A stretch of 64,000 nt of DNA, taken from assembly GCA_013391385.1 (NCBI GenBank), contig JACBFI010000002.1, positions 124,001 through 188,000 of the forward strand. Reading direction: 5' to 3'. Positions within the stretch are counted from its first letter, which is position 1; each line of letters opens with the position of its first letter. The position numbers and the translations under genes are program-made. Shown one piece after another: positions 18,039-27,338 of the stretch. The notes under the pieces were generated by a model that was not told the origin of the DNA, did not search any database, and saw only the letters and a program-made list of their open reading frames with translations. The DNA is from Sediminibacterium sp. Gen4. Lineage in GTDB: Bacteria; Bacteroidota; Bacteroidia; Chitinophagales; Chitinophagaceae.

Positions 18039-18647
18039 TTACACTTTTGATAATAACTCTGTCTTTTTGCTAATAAACTCATCATCAGTTAATATTCCTT
18101 TTTGTCGAAGTTCATTTAACTTCTCAATTTGAATAAATATGTCACTTGATGATTCACTTTTTGATTGACTTATCTGATTTGGAAGAGCTACATTAATTTC
18201 GACATTTTTCCTTTCTGATATTTTCAAAAAACTACTTATTGCTATAATTGTATAAGTCGAAATAGATACTATTGCTCCTATTTTTAATTCTATTTGACCA
18301 AGTTTATCCTTTGCAATGAAGTAAGAAACTAAAAGCATAAATATTCCCATAACTGACATTAATGCCAAATGAATATATTTTTTTAGAAATAAAATCATTA
18401 CTCCACAGATAATAGAACCAATCAGAAATAGTTTAATTTCTATTGGTACATCCCGTGATTTTACAATATCAGCACCATTTATATTGTCTCCTCCACAACC
18501 TATAAAAGGTAAAAATATAATAGAAATGATAGCTACCAGAGAAAGAACTTTTGAAGTTAATGTATAACTGTATTTACTTTCAAGAACTTCATTTTCTTCT
18601 GATGAAATATTCTTAATTCCTAAAATATCATTAATATCATTACTCAT
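18039..18647 (-). CDS. Membrane protein with C-terminal SHOCT domain
   Basis: 202 residues. Four hydrophobic segments are visible (approx. 32-52 VLSLVAIISIIFLPFIGCGG; 72-88; 93-112; 123-142), then a polar Ser-rich linker and a C-terminal SHOCT module (IEKLNELRQKGILTDDEFIS...LLSKV). SHOCT is a short oligomerisation domain at the ends of many membrane and signalling proteins. Function unknown. It lies 10 bp before the zinc-ribbon gene and 4 bp after the small membrane-protein gene, so the three are likely one operon. Confidence 0.7.
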   Translation of the reverse strand: MSNDINDILGIKNISSEENEVLESKYSYTLTSKVLSLVAIISIIFLPFIGCGGDNINGADIVKSRDVPIEIKLFLIGSIICGVMILFLKKYIHLALMSVMGIFMLLVSYFIAKDKLGQIELKIGAIVSISTYTIIAISSFLKISERKNVEINVALPNQISQSKSESSSDIFIQIEKLNELRQKGILTDDEFISKKTELLSKV

Positions 18648-18651
18648 ACTT

Positions 18652-18849
18652 TTAACTTTTAGATTGTCTAGTGTAGAGATTAATAAAAAAAATTATAAAG
18701 CCAATACTTGACAGAAGTAATAAAACATTCATAATTTTTGACACATCGTTTGAATGGCGTATAACTTCATAAGAGGCAAGCATATAGTATAAACTTGCGA
18801 TTGCTTGAAGTATAGTTGCAATTATTGCAATTAATGTAACAGATTTCAT
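18652..18849 (-). CDS. Small two-helix membrane protein
   Basis: 65 residues: MKSVTLIAIIATILQAIASL forms the first hydrophobic helix, then a short polar turn (RHSNDVSKI) and a second helix (LLLLSSIGFIIFFINLY) with a charged C-terminus. No family recognised. It is the first gene of the AT-rich three-gene minus-strand set, 4 bp upstream of the SHOCT gene. The short length lowers certainty, but start, spacing and composition are coherent. Confidence 0.55.
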   Translation of the reverse strand: MKSVTLIAIIATILQAIASLYYMLASYEVIRHSNDVSKIMNVLLLLSSIGFIIFFINLYTRQSKS

Positions 18850-19048
18850 TGTTGATTAAATTAATAATTAAGGAAATATCATTTTGTAACTATTCAAAAT
18901 ATTTATGGCATATACTTACATTAATTTCTTAAACAAAATAGACATCCCTTTCCGCAAATGCAAGTGTCTCGCCCCTACCAAAAAAGAACTGTTCATAAAC
19001 AGGGGATAACCAGAACTTCTCAAGCATTCACAAACAATTATCATTGAA

Positions 19049-19537
19049 ATGAATGTTACAACAATAACTGTACTTACTTTCACCGAGTCTATTGAAAATC
19101 TATTATTTAGAACTATGATTTGGGAAATATTGACCGTTGCAGGATTGGCTACTTTTGAAGTATATGCAGCAATACCAGCCGGTTTCGCTTTTGGGCTTCC
19201 GGCATGGACCATTTTTCTTTCCAGTATGTCGGGCGGACTGGCAGGTGTGTTTATTGCCACATTTTTGGGAGATAAGATCAAAAAAATCCTAGCAAAATAT
19301 CGTAAACCCAAGCCTGAAAAGCCCAAAACCGGACTGATCTACACCCTTTGGGAAAAATATGGCATTATCGGATTGGGATTCTTTGGTACCATGACTGTGG
19401 GTGCCCCTGTTAGTATAGGTGTTGGAGTAGGCTTCAATGTCCCTTTACAAAAACTACTGGTATGGTGCTGTATAGGCGTAATTACCCGCTGCGCTTTGTT
19501 TACGGCGATTGGGTATTATGGGCTTAAGTTGTTTTAG
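19049..19537 (+). CDS. Small multidrug export (Sm_multidrug_ex) family membrane protein
   Basis: 162 residues; ATG 19049 is used, and an internal ATG at 19112 is possible. It has about four membrane segments with Gly/Pro-rich motifs (VAGLATFEVYAAIPAGFAFG; SGGLAGVFIATFLGD; GLGFFGTMTVGAPVSIGVGV; CCIGVITRCALFTAIGYYGL), a pattern I place in the Sm_multidrug_ex (COG2426) family, whose transport role is only nominal. The TAG stop is part of the first heptamer of repeat E. Confidence 0.75.
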   Translation: MNVTTITVLTFTESIENLLFRTMIWEILTVAGLATFEVYAAIPAGFAFGLPAWTIFLSSMSGGLAGVFIATFLGDKIKKILAKYRKPKPEKPKTGLIYTLWEKYGIIGLGFFGTMTVGAPVSIGVGVGFNVPLQKLLVWCCIGVITRCALFTAIGYYGLKLF

Positions 19538-19635
19538 TCCATGGCAAATGGCGTATGGTTCATTGCCTATAGCAGAAACTATTCTCTACCATAAACTACT
19601 ATGAACCATACGCCATGAACTATTTGCTATGGCCT
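19536..19635. repeat. Heptamer-periodic inverted repeat, site E
   Basis: Left arm 19536-19577 (agtccat, ggcaaat, ggcgtat, ggttcat and others), right arm 19591-19635 (atgaacc, atacgcc, atgaact, atttgct, atggcct). A perfect 14-bp inverted match joins 19550-19563 and 19601-19614. The right arm carries one extra 7-mer. The left arm starts inside the TAG of the exporter gene and the right arm ends inside the stop codon of the convergent UspA-like gene. Confidence 0.87.
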
Positions 19636-20362
19636 AAATCGTCAACAATAACAAAGACATATTAGACTGCATCAAAATCCTTTCCAGTCTTTGCTCGCGC
19701 ATAAAATAGCTGGATAAAGCACCCATCTTAACGGTCGGAATATTCTGCGACTGCATCATTTCTGAAAAATTGGATAACTTTTTCTCTACGGCGTTGAATT
19801 GATATACCAATGATGAAGGAACTTGCTGCTGATTGGATGCAGGGGCATCTAATAAAGAAACCGCGTCAGACATTTCTCGTGCTGTATGAAATGCTCTTGT
19901 TTCCGGCTGTAATAATTCTTCTGAAATATTCGCGAGATCAGATTTTGCGATGTACATCACTGCACAACGTGAACGACATAACATTCTGAAAACATCCAAT
20001 CCCGTTGATTTACCTGTTTCATACCATTCTTCTCTTGAATAAAAAGCAATATCACACCCAAACTCCTGAATATATTGCTTGAATACTGCTGGCGAATCGC
20101 CAAAAATGCGATCAATACTGTACCCTTTTACAATAGCACTGTTTTCTTCTTCGATCTTACGTATAGCTTCGAGAGAACTACTTGAAAACTGATACCCGTG
20201 TGATTGTCTGCCTAGAGTCATTAAATCACTCTCATTATCAGGTATAGGTACTACCTGCAGAAAAGTGCAATGAAACCCTTCTGTTTTATATAACCTTGTA
20301 GCCAATCGAAACAGATTTACCGCATGTTCAGTACATCTCGTTGGGATAATAATCTTTTTCAT
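19634..20362 (-). CDS. UspA-like protein
   Basis: 242 residues. The N-terminal 140 residues follow the universal-stress-protein fold: MKKIIIPTRCTEHAVNLFRLATRLY at the start, a central VVPIP strand and IFGDSPAVFKQYIQEFGCDIAFYSREE. The usual GxxG-9x-GS ATP motif is not evident, so ATP binding is doubtful. The C-terminal 90 residues are helical and polar (AVEKKLSNFSEMMQSQ). Probably cytoplasmic and stress-related; not assignable more precisely. Convergent with the exporter gene across repeat E. Confidence 0.6.
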   Translation of the reverse strand: MKKIIIPTRCTEHAVNLFRLATRLYKTEGFHCTFLQVVPIPDNESDLMTLGRQSHGYQFSSSSLEAIRKIEEENSAIVKGYSIDRIFGDSPAVFKQYIQEFGCDIAFYSREEWYETGKSTGLDVFRMLCRSRCAVMYIAKSDLANISEELLQPETRAFHTAREMSDAVSLLDAPASNQQQVPSSLVYQFNAVEKKLSNFSEMMQSQNIPTVKMGALSSYFMREQRLERILMQSNMSLLLLTI

Positions 20363-20556
20363 ACCTGTAGTTTTTTATGTGATGATGACAGATAATACTG
20401 TATCATCTGCAAACCTACACTGCAGGCATTGGGATGAAATAAGAAGTATATTAAGAGACAGTTAGAAGTTTTTAAGAGTAGGATTAGAAAATTACAGAAA
20501 TTCTAATGCGGCTCTAACAACCTTTTTAAAAAGACTGTCTACCCCCCAAAATAGGG

Positions 20557-21921
20557 CTATGAACGAATAGGGAAACGCATTTCAGCCCTTGTACCGGCAC
20601 CTTCCATTGAAGTAAAACGAATCTCACCCCGATGTATGCGGATGATTTTCTGTGCCAGTGGCAGACCTACACCATAACCCTTATAGGCAGAAGTATTGGA
20701 TGCTCTAAAGAATGGATCAAAAATATAACGCAGTTCCTTTTCAGGAATTCCAATTCCCCTGTCTTCCACAACTACAATACATTGTGATTCTGAAGCGTGC
20801 AGTGAAATGGTTACTTTCCCATTATTGGAGTATTTACAAGCATTTTGCACCACATTGGTAATCGCAAGTTTTAATAAATTTTGATTTCCGTAAATGGTAA
20901 TGTATTCAATGTCTTCAGGCAAACTCTCAAAATTGATCCGTATATGATTACCCGGATCGGTAAAATCCACCAACTTTTTTACTGATAAGATCAATTCATC
21001 CAAGCGGATAGATCCCATGAATTCTTCCTTCACGCTATTACCTGCCTGTGCCAATTCCAATAAGCTGGTAGTGAGATGATGCAATTGATCAGCTTCACGT
21101 GCAATAACCGATAATGCTGCTCGATACTCCTGAGGGTCTCTCTCTTTGCTCAATGCCAGCTCTGCTTCCCCAAGAATGGCTGTGAGTGGTGTTCTCAACT
21201 CATGAGACAGCTTATTCACAAAATTTCTTTGGGTTTCAAAAGAAGTCTCTAAACGATCCAGCATATCATTAAAGGTTTGTGTGAGATCACTGATCTCTCC
21301 TTTTGATGGCTGTTCCGGTAATCGCATATCCAAATTGGTGACACTGATTCTTTTTACCCTTTGAATAATATTAGAGATGGGATTAACGATCTCGGCAGAA
21401 AAAAGCATCCCAACAACAAATACAATGATTACTGCCAATATGATTCCCAATACCAGATTTTGACGCATATCCCTTAATCCTTCCTCACCATAATCATTAC
21501 GGGCAGACATCATCACGATGTATCGCTTTCCGCTGTACTTATACGGTATGAAAGAATAATAAGTTAACCCACGAATGAATTGAACTGTTTTACCGGCATT
21601 CAATTGCTCTTCAAAATCGGGCGGTAGCGTGATATGATGCGAAGTCAGGAATAATGAGTCTGGGATCTTGTCAAAAAAGTATTCCTTCTCGTCAGGCAAA
21701 CGCTGCAAATGTTTTTGACGGATCTCATTGTATACATCAGGTCCCAGAATTCCTTCTTCATAATGTGCTTGGGCAGCAATACCCCCTCGAACAGTTAAGC
21801 GATGAAAAAACTCTCTATCTATGGAACGTTTTGAGAAATGATAAATAAAAACACTGAGCATCAAAATAATGACACCTGTAAGTAAAGTAAATAAGGTGGT
21901 GATCTTATTACGGATGTTCAT
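20557..21921 (-). CDS. Sensor histidine kinase of an OmpR-type system
   Basis: 454 residues. A membrane helix at approx. 9-30, periplasmic sensor region 31-155, second helix approx. 156-176 (LVLGIILAVIIVFVVGMLFS), HAMP 177-230, HisKA with His240 (NKLSHELRTPLTAILGEAEL) and HATPase with N-box NVVQNACKYSNNG, DRGIGIPEKE and GYGVGLPLAQKI. It autophosphorylates and passes phosphate to the regulator encoded just upstream. Its ATG overlaps the regulator stop codon by 4 bp (ATGA), so the two are translationally coupled. The ligand is unknown. Confidence 0.93.
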   Translation of the reverse strand: MNIRNKITTLFTLLTGVIILMLSVFIYHFSKRSIDREFFHRLTVRGGIAAQAHYEEGILGPDVYNEIRQKHLQRLPDEKEYFFDKIPDSLFLTSHHITLPPDFEEQLNAGKTVQFIRGLTYYSFIPYKYSGKRYIVMMSARNDYGEEGLRDMRQNLVLGIILAVIIVFVVGMLFSAEIVNPISNIIQRVKRISVTNLDMRLPEQPSKGEISDLTQTFNDMLDRLETSFETQRNFVNKLSHELRTPLTAILGEAELALSKERDPQEYRAALSVIAREADQLHHLTTSLLELAQAGNSVKEEFMGSIRLDELILSVKKLVDFTDPGNHIRINFESLPEDIEYITIYGNQNLLKLAITNVVQNACKYSNNGKVTISLHASESQCIVVVEDRGIGIPEKELRYIFDPFFRASNTSAYKGYGVGLPLAQKIIRIHRGEIRFTSMEGAGTRAEMRFPIRS

Positions 21922-22607
21922 GAAGCATTCTCTTTCATCATGTAACCCATACCAATCATCGTATGTATGAGTTTGTCATTTTTGTTTTTATCAATCTTCT
22001 TACGAAGGTAATTGACATATACATCCACCACATTGGTACCCAGATTAAAGTCAATATCCCATACATTTTCCAGAATCTCCATTCTAGACAATACCCTAGC
22101 TTGATTTTTCAAGAAAAACTCCAATAATTTATATTCTGTGGAAGTCAGGGAAATGGCTTCTTCACCTCTGAAAGCTGTTTTAGTGTCTGTATCCAAACGC
22201 AGATCCGATATTTTTAAGATATGAGCATCCGATACTATGGTATTACGGGTCATACGCCGTCCTAAAGCATTGACCCTTGCCATCAGTTCTGTAATCTTAA
22301 AAGGTTTTACCATATAATCATCTGCACCGCTATCAAGACCGGTGACAATATTTTCAGTACTTCCCAATGCTGTCAACATCAGTACGGGAATAGAAATACC
22401 TTGCGACCGCATTTCCTTACACACCTGAATACCATTGACGCCGGGTAACATAATATCCAGTATCACCATGTCGAAATCATGGTTCCGCACCATTTGCAAG
22501 CCGGTATTTCCATCCATTGCAACACTTACTTCAAATCCAATTTCCTTCAACCCCCTCTCAATCAATGAAATAACGGCAGCTTCATCTTCTATCAACAGTA
22601 TCTTCAT
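21918..22607 (-). CDS. OmpR/PhoB-family response regulator
   Basis: 229 residues. Receiver domain with acidic pocket IEDE (7-9) and phosphoacceptor Asp51 (MVILDIMLPG), Thr in LMLTALGS and Lys in DDYMVKPF. The C-terminal winged helix is of the OmpR type (DTKTAFRGEEAISLTSTEYKLLEFF; LGTNVVDVYVNYLRKKID). It is first in a two-gene operon with its kinase. It diverges from an oxidoreductase gene with a 150-bp shared upstream region. Confidence 0.94.
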   Translation of the reverse strand: MKILLIEDEAAVISLIERGLKEIGFEVSVAMDGNTGLQMVRNHDFDMVILDIMLPGVNGIQVCKEMRSQGISIPVLMLTALGSTENIVTGLDSGADDYMVKPFKITELMARVNALGRRMTRNTIVSDAHILKISDLRLDTDTKTAFRGEEAISLTSTEYKLLEFFLKNQARVLSRMEILENVWDIDFNLGTNVVDVYVNYLRKKIDKNKNDKLIHTMIGMGYMMKENAS

Positions 22608-22757
22608 TTGTTTACATGCTTATTGCACACCAACAAAATAAGAATTTTTGAAAGAAAACCCTGAAACACTTTAAATTGATAACTGTTCGAATCTTGTTGA
22701 ACTTTTAACATCTCGGACAAAAACCAAGTATAAACAAGCGTTAATTGAGATATCATC

Positions 22758-23801
22758 ATGAAAAAAATCAGAGTTGCATTATTGTCGTTTGGGATGTCGG
22801 GTAAAGTATTTCATGCCCCTTTCCTTCAACAGCATCCCGGTTTTGAGCTGTATGCTGTTTGGGAACGAACCAAATCTGACTCCATTGAAACCTATCCGGA
22901 TATTACCATTGTTAGATCACTCGATGCCATCCTGGAAGATAATAGCATTGACCTGGTGGTGGTGAATACACCTACAAATACACATTATACCTATGCCAAA
23001 AAAGTATTGGAAGCCGGAAAATCAGCCATAGTCGAAAAGGCCTTCACAACAACCGTTTCAGAAGCCCAAACACTTGCCTCATTAGCACAAGAAAAAAAAT
23101 TACACTTATCTGTCTATCAAAACAGACGATGGGATAGCGATTTTCAAACGGTCCAAAAAATTGTTCAGGACGGTGTATTGGGCGAATTGAAAGAAGTATC
23201 TGTTCGTTTTGATCGTTTCAAAAACACTGTTGGTAATAAATTACACAAGGAACAACCCGGACCGGGAGCGGGTTTATTGAATGATTTAGGACCTCACCTG
23301 ATTGATCAGGCATTGGTGCTATTCGGAATGCCCGAAAAACTATTCGCTGATATCAGAATACTTCGAGCTGATTCTTTGGTAGATGATTATTTTGATCTCT
23401 TATTGTATTATCCTTCCTTAAGGGTTCGATTGACATCAAGTTTATTGGTGAAAGAACCATTACCCGCTTTTGTGTTGCATGGAAGCAATGGATCTTTCAT
23501 AAAAACGCGTGGTGATATTCAAGAAGCAGACCTTATTGCCGGGAAACAACCCGGTACTGTCAACTGGGGTATCGAACCCGAAAGCAATGATGGATTATTA
23601 CATACCCTGATAAATGGAAAAGACAGCAAACAAACAGTGAGAACCCTGCCCGGTAATTATGGTACGTATTATGAAAAAGTGTATCAGTCTATGATCCATA
23701 ATACAGTACCACCTGTAACCGCCGATGAAGGCATTCGTGTCATGCAAATATTAGAAGCCGCAGTCAAAAGTCAGGAAACACAAACAGTCGTAACCTTGTA
23801 A
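22758..23801 (+). CDS. Gfo/Idh/MocA-family oxidoreductase
   Basis: 347 residues. The N-terminal Rossmann domain begins IRVALLSFGMSGKVFHAPFL, with VVNTPTNTHYTYAKKVLEAGK and the catalytic-loop equivalent VEKAFTTT (EKP in many relatives). The C-terminal beta-sheet domain includes SVYQNRRWDSDFQTV and LNDLGPHLIDQALVLFG (the D..PH..D active-site pattern). It is a cytoplasmic NAD(P)-dependent oxidoreductase of sugars or related polyols; close relatives are E. coli YdgJ/YhhX-type enzymes. A hairpin terminator follows. Confidence 0.9.
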   Translation: MKKIRVALLSFGMSGKVFHAPFLQQHPGFELYAVWERTKSDSIETYPDITIVRSLDAILEDNSIDLVVVNTPTNTHYTYAKKVLEAGKSAIVEKAFTTTVSEAQTLASLAQEKKLHLSVYQNRRWDSDFQTVQKIVQDGVLGELKEVSVRFDRFKNTVGNKLHKEQPGPGAGLLNDLGPHLIDQALVLFGMPEKLFADIRILRADSLVDDYFDLLLYYPSLRVRLTSSLLVKEPLPAFVLHGSNGSFIKTRGDIQEADLIAGKQPGTVNWGIEPESNDGLLHTLINGKDSKQTVRTLPGNYGTYYEKVYQSMIHNTVPPVTADEGIRVMQILEAAVKSQETQTVVTL

Positions 23802-23823
23802 ATACGTACTGACAAGACATAAA

Positions 23824-23853
23824 AAAAGCCATCCGCCTAGGCAGATGGCTTTT
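23824..23853. terminator. Hairpin terminator between convergent genes
   Basis: Stem gccatc-c-gcc / ggc-a-gatggc with one C-A mismatch, flanked by A-run and T-run. It serves the oxidoreductase gene (plus) and could also serve the aldolase gene (minus). Confidence 0.8.
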
Positions 23854-23870
23854 CTATATCTGGATTACCA

Positions 23871-24521
23871 TTACATTTTTTTAGCGTCTTCCAAAAACTT
23901 AGCCAACCCGATATCAGTTAACGGATGTTTCAACAAACCAAGAATGGAATCCAATGGACAAGTACAAACATCTGCCCCTAATTCAGCAGCTTTTGTAATA
24001 TGTAAGGCATTACGAATAGATGCTGCCAGGATCTCAGTCTTAAATCCTTGGATATCATAAATGTGGCGTATTTGACCGATCAGATCCATCCCATCCCAAC
24101 CACTATCATCAATACGACCAATAAAAGGTGAAACATAAGTAGCCCCAGCCTTAGCAGCTAAAATAGCTTGTCCGGCAGAGAATACCAATGTACAATTGGT
24201 ACGAATTCCATTATCTGTAAACCACTTGATGGCTTTAACACCGTCTTTGATCATCGGAACTTTTACTACAATATTTGGATGAATGGCGGCTAGTTTTTTA
24301 CCTTCTTCAACCATCGTAGCAAAATCAGTAGATAATACTTCCGCACTTACATCACCATCCACCAATTCACAAATAGTTTTGTAATGGTTGGCGATGGCCT
24401 CCTCTCCTTTGATGCCTTCTTTGGCCATTAGGGAAGGATTGGTTGTAACGCCATCCAGGATTCCTAAATCATTGGCTTCTTTGATTTGCGCAAGATTACC
24501 GGTGTCGATGAAAAATTTCAT
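23871..24521 (-). CDS. Fructose-6-phosphate aldolase / TalC-type transaldolase
   Basis: 216 residues, the length of the short FSA/TalC transaldolase family. Motifs: [33 protein letters not shown], the Schiff-base lysine in [31 protein letters not shown] and [12 protein letters not shown]. It either transfers dihydroxyacetone in the non-oxidative pentose phosphate pathway or cleaves fructose-6-phosphate; sequence alone does not separate these. It lies downstream of the SRP RNA gene on the same strand. Confidence 0.9.
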   Translation of the reverse strand: MKFFIDTGNLAQIKEANDLGILDGVTTNPSLMAKEGIKGEEAIANHYKTICELVDGDVSAEVLSTDFATMVEEGKKLAAIHPNIVVKVPMIKDGVKAIKWFTDNGIRTNCTLVFSAGQAILAAKAGATYVSPFIGRIDDSGWDGMDLIGQIRHIYDIQGFKTEILAASIRNALHITKAAELGADVCTCPLDSILGLLKHPLTDIGLAKFLEDAKKM

Positions 24522-24571
24522 ATTGATGTATTAAACCCCTCAGTGACTACTTCGGGGAGAAAGAAAAAAAT

Positions 24572-24667
24572 GGCAGGCTACTCACATCGCACCGCTACAA
24601 CCGCCTATCCTTGCTGCATTCCTGCCCTGGGGAGGTTCAGCAGGAGCTGGTCGTGTAAGACCTGCCG
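24572..24667 (-). ncRNA. ffs: Signal recognition particle RNA (small bacterial 4.5S type)
   Basis: On the minus strand, a GGAA tetraloop closed by GCA/TGC sits within CAGGGCAGGAATGCAGCAAG, the conserved Ffh-binding tip of bacterial SRP RNA. Next come GGCGGTTGTAGCGGTGCGAT-type sequences seen in other bacterial small SRP RNAs. The ends pair: GGCAGGU with GCCUGCC over 7 bp. A run of seven U follows directly, as a terminator. An exact TAnnTTTG promoter lies a few bases upstream. It targets nascent membrane proteins with Ffh. The ends are set by pairing and may be off by several bases. Confidence 0.93.
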
Positions 24668-24670
24668 GTG

Positions 24671-24678
24671 CAAAAGTA
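24671..24678 (-). promoter_or_regulatory. -7 promoter element of the SRP RNA gene
   Basis: TACTTTTG on the minus strand matches the Bacteroidota TAnnTTTG consensus exactly and ends 3-5 bp before the paired 5' end of the SRP RNA. Confidence 0.75.
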
Positions 24679-24726
24679 AGGGTTGAGACCTATTTTCCCT
24701 AATTTTTTGAATCATAACACCGATAC

Positions 24727-26007
24727 TCAAAAACCACTGCCGAAATTTCGAGAGTTGAGTCGGGTTACACCCAACAGTTCATCATGCCGACCACTGAATG
24801 GGCGAAAATAAAATAGAATCAAGTATTCATTCTCTGTCTCCCAGTAATTGCCTTCTGTAAGTGAGGGATCAGCTTTTGCAAAACGATCTCGTATATCTTT
24901 TGTCAGATATTGGTAGCTGTAATAACCCTGTTTTAAAAAGAGTGTTTTTTTATAGACTGCTTTTTCTGCATCGAATTCCATTTTTGAACTATCACCGGCC
25001 TGATTACCTGTCATCTCTCCTACCAGAAAAACATCTTTACCCACATAAGGCTTGCCGCCGGATGGTACAAGTGTAAAATCCACTTTTGCATAATCACCTT
25101 GCCACCAGGGATTAATCGATTCTGTGGTGGATATTTCATTCCATCCATTGCGATCACTGAAAAATGCATATCGGAGATCATTTCTTTGTAAATCAGGTCT
25201 GATGTATATATGATGCGGAAATGCAGAGCGATCTACACTTTCTACCCTGTCACTTTCAAAACGAAAACTTCTGAGATCTGCCCATCGAAATTCTTTCCCG
25301 GCAGGAAAAACTGCATCCTGCTCACCATTGTATTCCAATGCATTTCCACGAATAAAACTGGGTTGTAAATTAAAAGCAGCATCAGCCCAACGATTATTCT
25401 GCAAGATCACCAGCTTGGTTTGCTGTTGTGGACTCATGATATTGAGATCTTTGGTGCCAACCGTTACTTGTATTTTTTGATGCGTTCTAATCTGAGAACT
25501 ATTGAATGGCTGCGATATTCTGGCCCCAATATTCACCCTGTCATCCACCACCATGATTCTTTTTGTAAAAGCCAGCTTGGAAGTGTCCCCATTCAAAAAA
25601 ACCTTTAACAGATAATTACCACTTTTAAACGGCATACAATTTCTTTCCGGAAGTAATGCCTGATAATGCATGTACTTGGTCATGGCAATAGAAGACATTC
25701 GATACTGTGTTAAACGATTCTGTGTAAACCCTTTTAAATAATCAAATGGATTCAATAAAGCCGGTTTCCAGTCTGCATTACACAACTCATAGGTGTAAAA
25801 AAAATTTCTCACCGTACCACTGAGATCATCAAAATGTAATTCCAGCAAATCGCTACTACCTAAGCGAATGAGTGGAACAGATTGCTGATCATTTTGCTGA
25901 AACAGTTTTACAGTTTGTATCCCTTCCATATAAATACGATCGGGTTCACGCTGTGCAGTTACAGAACAGGTACTGAGTAAGAAAAGAAGAAAATAAAGCT
26001 GTTTCAT
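24727..26007 (-). CDS. DUF5103 exported protein
   Basis: 426 residues. Signal peptide MKQLYFLLFLLSTCSVTAQ, then the DUF5103 pattern near the N-terminus: EGIQTVKLFQ, LIRLGSSDLLELHFDDLSG, FFYTYELCNADWKPA and LNPFDYLKGF. Beta-rich throughout, suggesting a periplasmic or surface protein. The C-terminal part (FLVGEMTG; KKTLFLKQGYYSYQYL) resembles a carbohydrate-binding-like beta-sandwich. The family is restricted mainly to Bacteroidota and its function is unknown. Confidence 0.85.
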   Translation of the reverse strand: MKQLYFLLFLLSTCSVTAQREPDRIYMEGIQTVKLFQQNDQQSVPLIRLGSSDLLELHFDDLSGTVRNFFYTYELCNADWKPALLNPFDYLKGFTQNRLTQYRMSSIAMTKYMHYQALLPERNCMPFKSGNYLLKVFLNGDTSKLAFTKRIMVVDDRVNIGARISQPFNSSQIRTHQKIQVTVGTKDLNIMSPQQQTKLVILQNNRWADAAFNLQPSFIRGNALEYNGEQDAVFPAGKEFRWADLRSFRFESDRVESVDRSAFPHHIYIRPDLQRNDLRYAFFSDRNGWNEISTTESINPWWQGDYAKVDFTLVPSGGKPYVGKDVFLVGEMTGNQAGDSSKMEFDAEKAVYKKTLFLKQGYYSYQYLTKDIRDRFAKADPSLTEGNYWETENEYLILFYFRPFSGRHDELLGVTRLNSRNFGSGF

Positions 26008-26099
26008 GTGACAAGATGATGGTGTAATAATACAAAGACTTTTATTAGCAATAGGTAAACATACGGGATTGCCCTGCCATTCGTATTTTTACCAAAATC

Positions 26100-27338
26100 A
26101 TGCCATTGGGATTTTCATTTGACATAGCCAAACGTATTGCCTTTAACAGACAGCGATCTTTTTCCAGATTCATTATACGTTTATCTATTGCTGCCACCAC
26201 ATTAAGTGTAGCGGCGATGATCCTCACACTGGCATTTGTTAATGGTTTCCAACAAACAGTGGCTTCTAAAATTTTCAGCTTCTGGGGACATATCAGGGTA
26301 CAGCACTATGAAGCAGGGAAATCGCTGATTGCAGAAGAAACACCTTTTACCTACGATAGTAGCATCAGCCATATTATTCAGACTGATAACAATATCCTGA
26401 GGGTACAGGCTTTTGCTACCAAATCAGCCGTTATTGAATCAAAAGGTGAGATTGAAGGTGTTTTGTTAAAAGGTATTGATCGCGGATATGATAGTTCTGA
26501 ATTGAAATCTTTTTTTACAGCCGGTAATTGGCTACAATTTGAGGATAGTAATTACAGTAAACAGATCATTGTTTCAAAAGCGTTAGCTGATCAGCTCAAT
26601 ATCGGATTGAATGATACTTTGAAAGTTCATTTCGTTTCTTCCATCGATGATAGTAGAACCTATCGTAAACTACAAGTAACAGGTATTTACAAAACCGGGA
26701 TTGAAGAATATGATAAATTATTCGTGATCGGTGATATCCAATTGATCAGGCGTATCAATGAATGGAGGGACGATCAGATAGGCGGGTATGAAGTATTTAT
26801 AGAAGACTACACAAAAATGGATTCTGTGAGTCGGCACCTATCAGAACAGCTACCTACCGAATGGATGAGCAGAACCATTCGTGAAGTATACCCGAATATA
26901 TTTGACTGGCTGAATATTCAAGATGTGAACCGCGATGTGATTTTTATTGTGATGTCGGCAGTAGCTATTATTAATCTTATTACTTGTTTACTCATTCTTA
27001 TTTTGGAAAGAACAAGAATGGTGGGTATTCTCAAAGCATTGGGAGCCGGTAACTGGACCATTCAGAAAATATTTCTCTACCACGCGTCAGTGATTACAAT
27101 AACCGGTATAGTGTTGGGACTACTACTGGGTATTGGTATTTGTGTATTACAGCAGTTAACAGGTTTTATCAGGTTGGACGAAACCTCCTATTATGTTCGT
27201 GAAGCACCTATGATCATTATATGGTGGCAGGTCTTAGCCATAACTGTGGGAACCGCTATTGTATGTTATGCTTCACTGATTATTCCTTCACTGCTGATAA
27301 GAAAAGTCAATCCGGTAAAAGCCATACAGTTCAGGTAA
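26100..27338 (+). CDS. FtsX-like ABC transporter permease (LolC/LolE-type)
   Basis: 412 residues. Topology fits LolC/E: one N-terminal helix (RLSIAATTLSVAAMILTLAFVNGF), a large periplasmic MacB-like domain (approx. 55-275), then three helices including SAVAIINLITCLLILILERT and the coupling-region motif RMVGILKALGAGNWTIQKIF, ending VNPVKAIQFR. Such permeases work with an ATPase to release lipoproteins from the inner membrane or move other envelope substrates. No ATPase gene is adjacent. The stop codon directly abuts that of the convergent SpoU gene. Confidence 0.88.
   Translation: MPLGFSFDIAKRIAFNRQRSFSRFIIRLSIAATTLSVAAMILTLAFVNGFQQTVASKIFSFWGHIRVQHYEAGKSLIAEETPFTYDSSISHIIQTDNNILRVQAFATKSAVIESKGEIEGVLLKGIDRGYDSSELKSFFTAGNWLQFEDSNYSKQIIVSKALADQLNIGLNDTLKVHFVSSIDDSRTYRKLQVTGIYKTGIEEYDKLFVIGDIQLIRRINEWRDDQIGGYEVFIEDYTKMDSVSRHLSEQLPTEWMSRTIREVYPNIFDWLNIQDVNRDVIFIVMSAVAIINLITCLLILILERTRMVGILKALGAGNWTIQKIFLYHASVITITGIVLGLLLGIGICVLQQLTGFIRLDETSYYVREAPMIIIWWQVLAITVGTAIVCYASLIIPSLLIRKVNPVKAIQFR

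Noticed and set aside
24486-24686. 66-codon plus-strand frame
   Set aside because: It is antisense to the SRP RNA gene, whose conserved tip, end pairing and promoter explain the sequence.
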